This document shows, in pieces, positions 1 to 5,162 of a DNA stretch of 6,077 bases. The notes under the pieces are model-generated. The model worked only from the letters and a program-made list of their open reading frames with translations. It had not been told where the DNA came from and ran no database searches. This stretch comes from Gemmataceae bacterium (GTDB lineage Bacteria > Planctomycetota > Planctomycetia > Gemmatales > Gemmataceae). The translations under genes were made by a program, and so were the position numbers. Each line of letters opens with the position of its first letter. The stretch's first letter is position 1. Where the stretch lies: positions 1 to 6,077 of the forward strand of contig CANJKY010000257.1 in the NCBI GenBank assembly GCA_947474875.1, in the 5' to 3' direction.

Positions 1-1
1 C

Positions 2-247
2 CTGTTCGGGCTGGGCCGACCGGCCGGAGGGTTCGTCGCCCTGATCGTCGGCGACGGCGGGCTGGCCCTGGGGGTGGACCGGGTGCTCGGGGTGCGGGAG
101 GTGGTCGTCCGCCCGCTCGCCGACCCGCTGGTGCAGGTGCCGGGCGTGTCCGGGGCGACCGAGCTGGGCGACGGCCGGGCGGTCCTGATCCTGGACGCGG
201 CGGGACTGGCCCGGCACGCCCGGTCGCACCGCCGCCCGGCCGCCTGA
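2..247 (+). CDS. cheA: Chemotaxis histidine kinase CheA, C-terminal fragment (P5 regulatory domain), 5' truncated by the window edge
   Basis: An open frame enters from the left edge and ends at TGA 245-247, leaving 81 residues. The stretch ending in GATELGDGRAVLILD, followed by AAGL, matches the signature that closes the CheW-like P5 domain of CheA (usually GATxLGDGRVxLILDxxGL). Upstream, LALGVDRVLGVREVVVRPL matches the preceding P5 strands. In CheA this domain binds CheW and the receptor tip and so couples receptors to the kinase; the phosphotransfer, dimerisation and ATP-binding domains lie outside the window. A short basic tail (RHARSHRRPAA) follows the domain. CheW is also built on this fold, but GATxLGDGR is typical of CheA rather than free CheW. 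The stop lies 14-20 bases before the cheW start, which supports co-transcription. Confidence 0.9.
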   Translation: MFGLGRPAGGFVALIVGDGGLALGVDRVLGVREVVVRPLADPLVQVPGVSGATELGDGRAVLILDAAGLARHARSHRRPAA

Positions 248-254
248 ACCATAC

Positions 255-259
255 GGGGG
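255..259 (+). promoter_or_regulatory. Probable ribosome binding site that decides the cheW start
   Basis: A GGGGG run lies between the cheA stop and two in-frame GTG codons at 262 and 268. It is 8 bases from the GTG at 268, a normal spacing, but only 2 bases from the GTG at 262, which is too close. This favours 268 as the start. The motif is a weak Shine-Dalgarno match in G-rich DNA, so the choice is tentative. Confidence 0.4.
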
Positions 260-267
260 TTGTGACC

Positions 268-732
268 GTGGCGAACACCGAGCCGTATGTGCTGTGCGAG
301 CTGGCGGGCACCGCCTACGCCATCCCCAGCCACGCCGTCCAGCGGATGGAGATGGTCGAGCACGTCACCCCGGTGCCGAACGCCCCGCCGTTCGTGGACG
401 GGGTGGTGTTCTCCCGCGGCCGGGTCGTGCCGGTGATCAACCTCCGCCGGCGGTTCGGGTTCGACTCGGCGGCTTACGACATGAAGACGCGGCTGGTGGT
501 GGTCGCCCACGCCGGCCGGGAGGTCGGGCTGATCGTCGACGCCGCGCGGGAGTTCGTCACCATCCCGGCCGACGCCGTCCAGCCGCCGCCCGACGGGCTG
601 ACCGGCACCAGCGGCCGCTACCTCGGCGGCGTCGCCACCATCGGCGGGAAGGTGGTGCTGATCCTGGACGTGGCCGGGGTGTTGACCCACACGGGCGACC
701 TGCCGGCCGTGGCCACCCCGCCCGCCCCGTAG
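268..732 (+). CDS. cheW: CheW coupling protein
   Basis: A 154-residue protein, the usual length for a single-domain CheW, which is a cytoplasmic scaffold linking receptor tips to the P5 domain of CheA. The CheW fold spans nearly the whole chain: YVLCELAGTAYAIP at residues 8-21, then VTPVPNAPPFVDGVVFSRG around 33-51, VVPVINLRRRFG around 53-64, EVGLIVD at about 85-91, and a closing YLGGVATIGGKVVLILDV at about 118-135. The Arg-Gly pair at 50-51 followed by VVPVINL is the family hallmark. A short Ala/Pro tail ends the protein. GTG 268 is preferred because of its spacing to a GGGGG run; starting at GTG 262 would add two residues. It lies directly after cheA and 46 bases before the receptor gene, so it is probably the adaptor for that receptor. 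The fold is shared with CheA P5 and CheV, but no receiver or kinase domain is attached here. Confidence 0.95.
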   Translation: MANTEPYVLCELAGTAYAIPSHAVQRMEMVEHVTPVPNAPPFVDGVVFSRGRVVPVINLRRRFGFDSAAYDMKTRLVVVAHAGREVGLIVDAAREFVTIPADAVQPPPDGLTGTSGRYLGGVATIGGKVVLILDVAGVLTHTGDLPAVATPPAP

Positions 733-768
733 CCCGCTCACCGACCCGCACCCGACTGACACACACCC

Positions 769-772
769 GGAG
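769..772 (+). promoter_or_regulatory. Ribosome binding site of the receptor gene
   Basis: GGAG sits 6 bases before ATG 779, an ideal position. The rest of the 46-base cheW-receptor spacer is C-rich and shows no promoter or hairpin that I can identify. Confidence 0.6.
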
Positions 773-778
773 TACCCC

Positions 779-2851
779 ATGGCCGCCGAGTCTGATGCCG
801 ACCACCTCCGCACCGAGGCGGAGCGGATCACCGTCATCGTCGACGAACTGGCCCGCTCCGCCGAACAGGTGCTGGGCGGTACCCAGACCCAGCTGCGTTC
901 CCTTGAGGACGCGGCCAGCGCCGCCAACCAGACCGCGGCGTCCCTGAAGGAGGCGGCCGGCCAGGTGGCGGCCGTCGCCGGGTCGGCCGAAGGGCTGGCG
1001 TCGTCGGTGACCGAGATGGCCGCGTCCATCGAGCAGGTGAGCGGGAACGTCGGACGGTTCAACGCCGCTGTGGCGGACACGGCCGCGTCCGTCGAGACGA
1101 CCGCCGCGTCCATCACCTCGGTGACGGCCAAGGCTCAGGAGATGGCCACGTCCGCCACCGAGGTGCGGGGGTCGATCGCCGAGATGGCGGCGTCGGTGAA
1201 AGGGGTGAGCGAGGACACCGCCTCCCTGGCCGCGGCCGTCGAGCAGAGCAGCACGTCGGTCGAGCAGATGGCCCGGTCGGTGCAGGGGGTGGCGCGGAAC
1301 GCCGACGAACTGACCGCCGCCGCCGAGGGTACGGCGACGGCCATCAACCAGATGGCCGCGTCCACCGAGGAGATGGCGGCCACCGCCGAGAGCCTGACGG
1401 CCGAGGTGCAGGGGGTGGCGACGGGGATCGAGCAGATCGCCCGGTCGGCCGGCGGGGTGGCCCAGAACGTCGAGCGGATCACCGAGGCGGCGACCGCGTC
1501 CGCGGCCAGCGCCAGCCAGCTCGACCGCTCCATCCGGTCGGTGGCCGACCTCACCCGCCAGGCGGCGGAGACCACCAGGCGGGTGAGCCAGGACGCCGAG
1601 AGCGGGGGGGCGGCGGTGCAGAAATCGATCCAGGGGTTCGGTCGGGTACGGGATTCGCTGGGCCAGTCGGCGGGCGTCATCAAGGACATGGGCAAGCGGG
1701 CCGGGGAGATCGGCGGCATCGTCAACACCATCAACATGATCGCCGAGCGGACCAACCTGCTGTCGCTCAACGCCTCCATTGAAGCGGCGCGGGCGGGGGA
1801 AGCCGGCCGCGGGTTCGCCGTCGTCGCCGAGGAGATCCGTAACCTGGCCAACCGGGCTGCGCAGGCGACCAGCGACATCGCCGCCATCGTCCGCGGGTTG
1901 CAGGAGGCGGTGCAGGAGGCGGTCGCCGCCTCCGGCGAGGCGGCGAAGGTGGCGCACGAGAGCGGGGCGCTCGCGGAGGACGGCATGGCCGGGCTGACGA
2001 AGATCCTCGGCGGGGTTCGGGAGACCGGCCGACTGGTCGACCAGATCGCGCGGGCGTCCGAGGAGCAGCTTGCCGCCGGCCAGGCGGTGGTGGCAGCGGC
2101 CACCACCACCGCGGCCCAGGCGCGGCAGGCGGGCACCGCCACGGCCGAGCAGGCGAAGGCCGCCCAGGGGATCGCCCACTCCACCGGGCAGATGCGGAAG
2201 ATCGCCCGCCAGGTGGCCCAGGCGATGGGCGAGCAGGGGCGGGTGGCGCGGGACATCATCAAGGCGGCCCAAACCACCCGCGGCCTCGCCGACCAGGTCG
2301 GCCGGGCGACCGGCGAGCAGGCCGCCGGCTCCGCCCAACTGACCCAGGCGCTCACCTCCATCCGGCACGGGGCGGTGAACACGGCGCGGGCGGTCGCCGA
2401 ACAGGCCAAGGCGGCGACCGAGGTGGCGGCCGAGGTGGACCGGCTGACCCGGCTGATCGGCGAGGTGACCGGCAAGATGGGCGAGCAGGAGAAGGCGGCG
2501 CAGCAGATCGCCGGGGCGATCGGGGACATGCGGAAGCAGTCGGGCCAACTGGCCCAGGCGGTCGGCGAGCAGACGCGGACGACGAAGGACATGACTGCCG
2601 CGGCCGAGCACATCGCCCGGCAGATGGCGCTGGCGGCCCGCGCCAACCGCGAGCACTCGGCCGCCGCCGAATCTATTCTGAAGTCACTGACCGAGATTCG
2701 GACGATCACCGACCGGAACGCCCGCGGGGTGGAGGGCACCCGGCGGACGGCGGACGGGCTGCGGGAGGGAACCGCCGCCTTGGCCGCCATCGCCGCCCGT
2801 CTGGGGCGGACGCCGCCCGGACCCCGCCGGCGGGCCGGCGGGCGGAAGTAG
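779..2851 (+). CDS. Soluble methyl-accepting chemotaxis protein with extra-long repeat-built coiled-coil arms and no sensor domain
   Basis: A 690-residue receptor-type protein. The kinase-control tip at residues about 321-356 is intact: TNLLSLNASIEAARAGE (325-341) is followed by AGRGFAVVAEEIR, with the conserved Asn331, Glu335, Arg338 and Glu341. The E. coli Tsr tip Phe373 position is Glu323 here, as in many non-enteric receptors. No stretch is hydrophobic enough for a membrane helix, and there is no signal peptide, HAMP or recognisable ligand domain, so the protein should be cytoplasmic, like FrzCD. Nearly everything else is Ala/Ser/Glu/Gln-rich heptad sequence: nine 28-residue units before the tip and nine after it (separate entries). 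Arms of over 300 residues are far longer than in standard receptors. The last 15 residues are basic (RRR, RK), and no CheR/CheB-tethering NWETF-like pentapeptide is present. It should form a trimer-of-dimers array with the CheA and CheW encoded just upstream and be modified by the CheR and CheB encoded just downstream. The input signal is unknown. The start is supported by GGAG at 769. Confidence 0.93.
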   Translation: MAAESDADHLRTEAERITVIVDELARSAEQVLGGTQTQLRSLEDAASAANQTAASLKEAAGQVAAVAGSAEGLASSVTEMAASIEQVSGNVGRFNAAVADTAASVETTAASITSVTAKAQEMATSATEVRGSIAEMAASVKGVSEDTASLAAAVEQSSTSVEQMARSVQGVARNADELTAAAEGTATAINQMAASTEEMAATAESLTAEVQGVATGIEQIARSAGGVAQNVERITEAATASAASASQLDRSIRSVADLTRQAAETTRRVSQDAESGGAAVQKSIQGFGRVRDSLGQSAGVIKDMGKRAGEIGGIVNTINMIAERTNLLSLNASIEAARAGEAGRGFAVVAEEIRNLANRAAQATSDIAAIVRGLQEAVQEAVAASGEAAKVAHESGALAEDGMAGLTKILGGVRETGRLVDQIARASEEQLAAGQAVVAAATTTAAQARQAGTATAEQAKAAQGIAHSTGQMRKIARQVAQAMGEQGRVARDIIKAAQTTRGLADQVGRATGEQAAGSAQLTQALTSIRHGAVNTARAVAEQAKAATEVAAEVDRLTRLIGEVTGKMGEQEKAAQQIAGAIGDMRKQSGQLAQAVGEQTRTTKDMTAAAEHIARQMALAARANREHSAAAESILKSLTEIRTITDRNARGVEGTRRTADGLREGTAALAAIAARLGRTPPGPRRRAGGRK
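848..1603 (+). repeat. Nine tandem 28-residue (84-base) units in the N-terminal arm of the receptor
   Basis: Units begin at residues 24, 52, 80, 108, 136, 164, 192, 220 and 248, with no insertion or deletion between them. Unit starts read LARSAEQV, TAASLKEA, MAASIEQV, TAASITSV, MAASVKGV, MARSVQGV, MAASTEEM, IARSAGGV and LDRSIRSV. The Ser at the fourth position is invariant and a Val or similar residue usually stands at the eighth. Each unit is exactly four heptads, which keeps the coiled-coil phase. Identity is mainly at protein level, though some units also share DNA: a 19-base stretch at 1262-1280 recurs at 1430-1448 (two units away) with one mismatch. The array probably arose by internal duplication and diverged. 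It is part of the coding sequence, not a separate genetic element. Confidence 0.85.
1739..1846 (+). other. Receptor hairpin tip: CheA/CheW contact and trimer region
   Basis: This segment encodes residues 321-356, the most conserved part of every MCP. The chain reverses at about residues 338-341 (Arg-Ala-Gly-Glu). Residues matching Tsr Asn381, Glu385, Arg388 and Glu391 are all present (Asn331, Glu335, Arg338, Glu341), so kinase control should be intact. The IAER and LLSLNAS forms differ from enteric IAFQ and ILALNAA but are conservative variants. Confidence 0.9.
1979..2734 (+). repeat. Nine tandem 28-residue units in the C-terminal arm of the receptor, eight starting with Glu-Gln or Glu-His
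   Basis: Units begin at residues 401, 429, 457, 485, 513, 541, 569, 597 and 625 with unbroken 28-residue spacing. Seven begin with Glu-Gln (EQLAAG, EQAKAA, EQGRVA, EQAAGS, EQAKAA, EQEKAA, EQTRTT), the last with Glu-His (EHSAAA) and the first with Asp-Gly. Gly or Ala precedes most of the EQ pairs. The array is as long as the N-arm array (252 residues), and the two are equidistant from residue 338. Together they suggest a helical hairpin in which each N-arm unit packs beside a C-arm unit. EQ within small residues resembles the receptor methylation consensus, but it could be purely structural. Confidence 0.85.
2823..2842 (+). other. Perfect 8-bp GC hairpin over the last receptor codons
   Basis: CCCGCCGG at 2823-2830 pairs perfectly with CCGGCGGG at 2835-2842 around a CGGG loop, just before the TAG stop at 2849-2851. 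A second short stem (CGGGC 2861-2865 with GCCCG 2869-2873) follows in the spacer. No T-run follows either stem, so this is not a standard Rho-independent terminator. It could slow ribosomes or protect the upstream mRNA end. In DNA this rich in G and C, and coding for Arg/Gly/Ala, such a stem can also occur by chance. Confidence 0.35.
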
Positions 2852-2885
2852 CGGCCGAGCCGGGCGCCGCCCGCACCCGTAGGAC

Positions 2886-2892
2886 GAGGGAG
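2886..2892 (+). promoter_or_regulatory. Ribosome binding site deciding the cheR start
   Basis: GAGGGAG lies 7 bases before ATG 2900 and only 4 before the in-frame TTG at 2897. This supports the ATG as the start of cheR. It is the strongest purine-rich site in the window. Confidence 0.6.
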
Positions 2893-2899
2893 ACGGTTG

Positions 2900-3760
2900 A
2901 TGACGCCACCCGGTGCCGACGTGATCGACCTGCCCGTCGGGGTGTTCGTGATCCTGAGAGACCTGATCGGCGACCGCATCGGGGCGGCGTTCGACGACGC
3001 CCACCGCGACCTGCTGGCGGTGAAGCTGTCCCCCCGGCTACACGCTCTCGGCCTGCGGTCGTTCCTGGAGTACTTCTACGCCCTGAAGTACAGCCCCGGG
3101 GCGGCGGACGAGTGGGACCGGCTGACCGACGCCCTGTCCGTCCCGGAGACGTACTTCTGGCGGGAGATGGACCAGGTGCGGGCGCTGGTGGATGTGCTCG
3201 TCCCGGAGCACGCGGCGGCCGCACGCGGCCCGGTCCGCATCTGGTCGGCGGCGTGCGCCACCGGGGAGGAGCCGCTCACCCTCGCCCTCGCCCTCGCCGA
3301 GGCCGGGTGGTTCGAGCGGGCCGAGGTGGTCATCGAGGCGAGCGACGCCAGCCCGGCCGCCCTGGAGCGGGCGGAGCGGGGGGTGTACCGCGAGCGGTCC
3401 TTCCGCGCCCTGCCGCCCGCCCTCCGCGACAAATACTTCACCCCCGTGGGGGACGGGTGGCAGGTCGACCCTCGGCTCCACGCCCGCGTCCGGTACTCGC
3501 GGGCCAACCTGCTCGACCCGGCCGAGACGCACGCCCTGGCGACCGCCCCATTCGTCTTCTGTCGGAACGTGTACATCTACTTCTCGGCCGCGACCGTCGG
3601 CCGGGTGGTGGGTCAGTTCGCAGCCCGCATGCCCCGCCCGGGGAACCTGTTCCTCGGCGTGTCCGAGTCACTGGTCCGGGTGAAGTCGGCGTTCGAGCTG
3701 ACGGAGATCGGCCGGGCGTTCGTCTACGTGGTCCGATCATCCGCACCGGGGGTGTCATGA
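2900..3760 (+). CDS. cheR: CheR, SAM-dependent chemoreceptor glutamate methyltransferase
   Basis: A 286-residue protein of normal CheR length. It transfers methyl groups from S-adenosylmethionine to receptor glutamates, resetting receptor activity after stimulation. The N-terminal all-helical domain covers about residues 10-80 and ends near VPETYFWRE (81-89), the equivalent of the usual TxFFR element. The SAM-binding Rossmann domain follows: IWSAACATGEEPLTLAL at 114-130 matches the family motif WSAGCSTGEEPYSLA, and VIEASDASPAALERAERGVY at 144-163 is the second SAM contact strand. NLLDP (203-207), FCRNVYIYF (220-228) and GNLFLGVSESL (248-258) complete the domain. All core motifs are present, so the enzyme should be active. 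It has no TPR extension, and the receptor lacks a tethering pentapeptide, so docking would have to be direct. Its TGA overlaps the cheB ATG (ATGA), implying translational coupling. ATG 2900 is preferred over TTG 2897 because of the ribosome-site spacing. Confidence 0.96.
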   Translation: MTPPGADVIDLPVGVFVILRDLIGDRIGAAFDDAHRDLLAVKLSPRLHALGLRSFLEYFYALKYSPGAADEWDRLTDALSVPETYFWREMDQVRALVDVLVPEHAAAARGPVRIWSAACATGEEPLTLALALAEAGWFERAEVVIEASDASPAALERAERGVYRERSFRALPPALRDKYFTPVGDGWQVDPRLHARVRYSRANLLDPAETHALATAPFVFCRNVYIYFSAATVGRVVGQFAARMPRPGNLFLGVSESLVRVKSAFELTEIGRAFVYVVRSSAPGVS

Positions 3761-4788
3761 CCCAGATCGTCCGCGTGCTGGTCGTCGACGACTCGGCGTA
3801 CGTCCGCAAGGTGCTGCGGGAGATGCTCTCCCGCAGCCCGTTCCTGGAGGTGGTGGGGGCGGCGCGGGACGGGGCGGAGGGGCTGGAGCTGGTGGAGCAG
3901 CTCCGCCCGGACGTGGTCACCCTCGACCTGAACATGCCGAACTCGGACGGCCTCGACTTCCTCCGCCGCCAGATGGCCCGGCGGCCGCTGCCGGTGGTGG
4001 TGGTGAGTGTCGCCAGCGAGAGCGGCGAGCTGGTCATGCAGGCCCTGGACGCCGGGGCGGTGGACGTGGTGCGGAAGCCGACCGCCCTGGCCACCGACCG
4101 GGTGTACGAGATCGCCGCCGACCTGGTGGCGAAGGTGAAGGCGGCCGCCGCCGCCCGCGTGCCGGTGCCGGCTCCGCCGCCGGCGGTTCGGGCGGCTGCC
4201 CCGGCGCCGCGGGCCGGGCGGACAGACATCCTGGTGATCGGCGTGTCCACCGGCGGGCCGCAGGCGCTCAAGCGGATCATCCCGCTGTTGCCGGCCGACT
4301 TCCCCATCCCGGTGGCGGTGGTGCTGCACATGCCGGTCGGGTACACCGAGCTGTTCGCCCGCAGCCTGGCGGCCGCCTCCCGGCTACCGGTGAGCGAGGC
4401 CCGCGACGGCGACCCCCTGCGGCCGGGGGCGGTGCTGGTCGCCCAGGCCGGGTACCACCTGTCGGTCGTCCGCCGGGCGGACCGCACGGTCGCCACCCGG
4501 CTCAGCCTGCAGCCGCTCGACACCCCGCACCGGCCGGCGGTGGACGTGCTGTTCCGGTCGGCGGCGGAGGTGTTCGGCGATCGCACCCTGGCGGTGGTGC
4601 TGACCGGGATGGGGTCGGACGGTACGGCCGGGGCGGGGTGGGTGAAGGCGCACGGCGGGCGGGTGTTCACCGAGGCCGAGGAGTCGTGCGTGGTGTACGG
4701 CATGCCGCGGGCGGTGGCCGAGGCCGGGCTGAGCGACGAAACGGTCCCGCTGGATAGAATGGCCGGTGCAATCCTGGGGGCGCTGTGA
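3757..4788 (+). CDS. cheB: CheB, receiver-regulated chemoreceptor methylesterase/glutamine deamidase
   Basis: A 343-residue two-domain enzyme of normal length that hydrolyses receptor glutamyl methyl esters and can deamidate receptor glutamines when phosphorylated by CheA. The receiver domain spans about residues 5-125, with the acidic pair Asp11-Asp12, phospho-acceptor Asp57 in VTLDLNMPNSDGL, Ser84 and Lys107 (RKP). An Ala/Pro/Arg-rich linker runs about 129-155. The esterase domain fills about 156-343 with the expected triad: Ser164 in GVSTGGP, His191 in VLHMP, and Asp288 in LTGMGSDGTAG. RPAVDVLF (259-266) and SCVVYGMPRA (310-319) are further family signatures. All catalytic residues are present, so activity is expected. 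Its start overlaps the cheR stop by 4 bases, and its own TGA shares one base with the next start (TGATG). The repeated Glu-Gln pairs of the upstream receptor would be plausible deamidation targets, which is an inference. Confidence 0.97.
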   Translation: MTQIVRVLVVDDSAYVRKVLREMLSRSPFLEVVGAARDGAEGLELVEQLRPDVVTLDLNMPNSDGLDFLRRQMARRPLPVVVVSVASESGELVMQALDAGAVDVVRKPTALATDRVYEIAADLVAKVKAAAAARVPVPAPPPAVRAAAPAPRAGRTDILVIGVSTGGPQALKRIIPLLPADFPIPVAVVLHMPVGYTELFARSLAAASRLPVSEARDGDPLRPGAVLVAQAGYHLSVVRRADRTVATRLSLQPLDTPHRPAVDVLFRSAAEVFGDRTLAVVLTGMGSDGTAGAGWVKAHGGRVFTEAEESCVVYGMPRAVAEAGLSDETVPLDRMAGAILGAL

Positions 4789-5162
4789 TGGCCAACGTGC
4801 TGGTGGTGGACGACTCCGCCCTGTCCCGGCGGACCTCCCGCCGCATCCTGGAGGCGGCCGGGCACACGGTGACGGAGGCGGCCGACGGGCTGGCCGCGCT
4901 GGAGCGGTACGCGGTGAGCCGGCCGGACGTGGTGCTGCTGGACGTGACCATGGCCGGGATGGACGGGCTGGAGGTGCTGGCCCAACTGCGAGCGATGGAC
5001 CCGGCCGCGCGGGTGGTGATGGCGACGGCCGACGTGCAGACCTCCACCCGCACCCTGTCCGCCGCCGGCGGGGCGGTCGGGTTCGTGGTCAAGCCGCTCA
5101 CCACCGACGCCGTCGTGCGGGCGGTGGACGCCGCCCTGGCGGCGGAAGGGGCGGCCCCATGA
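4788..5162 (+). CDS. cheY: CheY-like single-domain response regulator
   Basis: A 124-residue stand-alone receiver with no output domain, the expected form of a diffusible CheY that takes a phosphoryl group from CheA. Visible active-site residues are the acidic pair Asp8-Asp9 (LVVDDS), phospho-acceptor Asp52 (VVLLDVTM), Thr80 (VMATAD) and Lys102 (VVKPL). Phe99 holds the aromatic switch position of CheY Tyr106. One oddity: the loop after Asp52 reads DVTMAGMDG, with Ala replacing the nearly invariant Pro of DxxMPxMDG. ATG 4788 overlaps the cheB stop by one base and lies 7 bases after a GGGGG run at 4776-4780; GTG 4785 is possible but would be only 4 bases away. The gene ends in ATGA with cheC. 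Position between cheB and cheC argues for a CheY role, but the motor, pilus or other partner cannot be inferred. CheY identity by sequence alone is less certain than receiver-domain identity. Confidence 0.88.
   Translation: MANVLVVDDSALSRRTSRRILEAAGHTVTEAADGLAALERYAVSRPDVVLLDVTMAGMDGLEVLAQLRAMDPAARVVMATADVQTSTRTLSAAGGAVGFVVKPLTTDAVVRAVDAALAAEGAAP

Noticed and set aside
294..947. A 217-codon plus-strand frame overlapping cheW and the receptor start
   Set aside because: It is an Arg-rich shadow in another frame of the well-recognised cheW.
1614..1620. A run of seven G in the receptor gene that could act as a phase-variation tract
   Set aside because: Seven G in DNA of this composition is unremarkable (a six-G run occurs in cheR). 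It encodes Gly-Gly-Ala in frame, and known contingency tracts are usually longer.
557..2656. A 699-codon open frame on the minus strand, opposite the receptor gene, and another at 1135-2979
   Set aside because: The translations are low-complexity Arg/Gly/Leu/His or Ser/Ala/Arg-rich sequence with no recognisable domain. High GC and the repetitive plus-strand coding sequence remove stop codons from the opposite strand. The plus strand encodes an unmistakable MCP.
848..2734. The 84-base periodicity considered as a CRISPR array or DNA-level satellite
   Set aside because: The periodicity is in the protein sequence, with third-position drift between units and no unique spacers. It is a coiled-coil repeat within one gene.
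3112..3756. Upstream extension of the cheB reading frame to an ATG at 3112
   Set aside because: The extension overlaps almost all of cheR in another frame and is Arg/Gly/Pro-rich. CheB homology begins at the ATG at 3757 (TQIVRVLVVDD), which has ATGA coupling with cheR.
4766..5158. Upstream extension of the cheC frame to an ATG at 4766
   Set aside because: It covers the receiver gene in another frame and is low-complexity. The CheC motif starts within 10 residues of the ATG at 5159, so the short start is correct.
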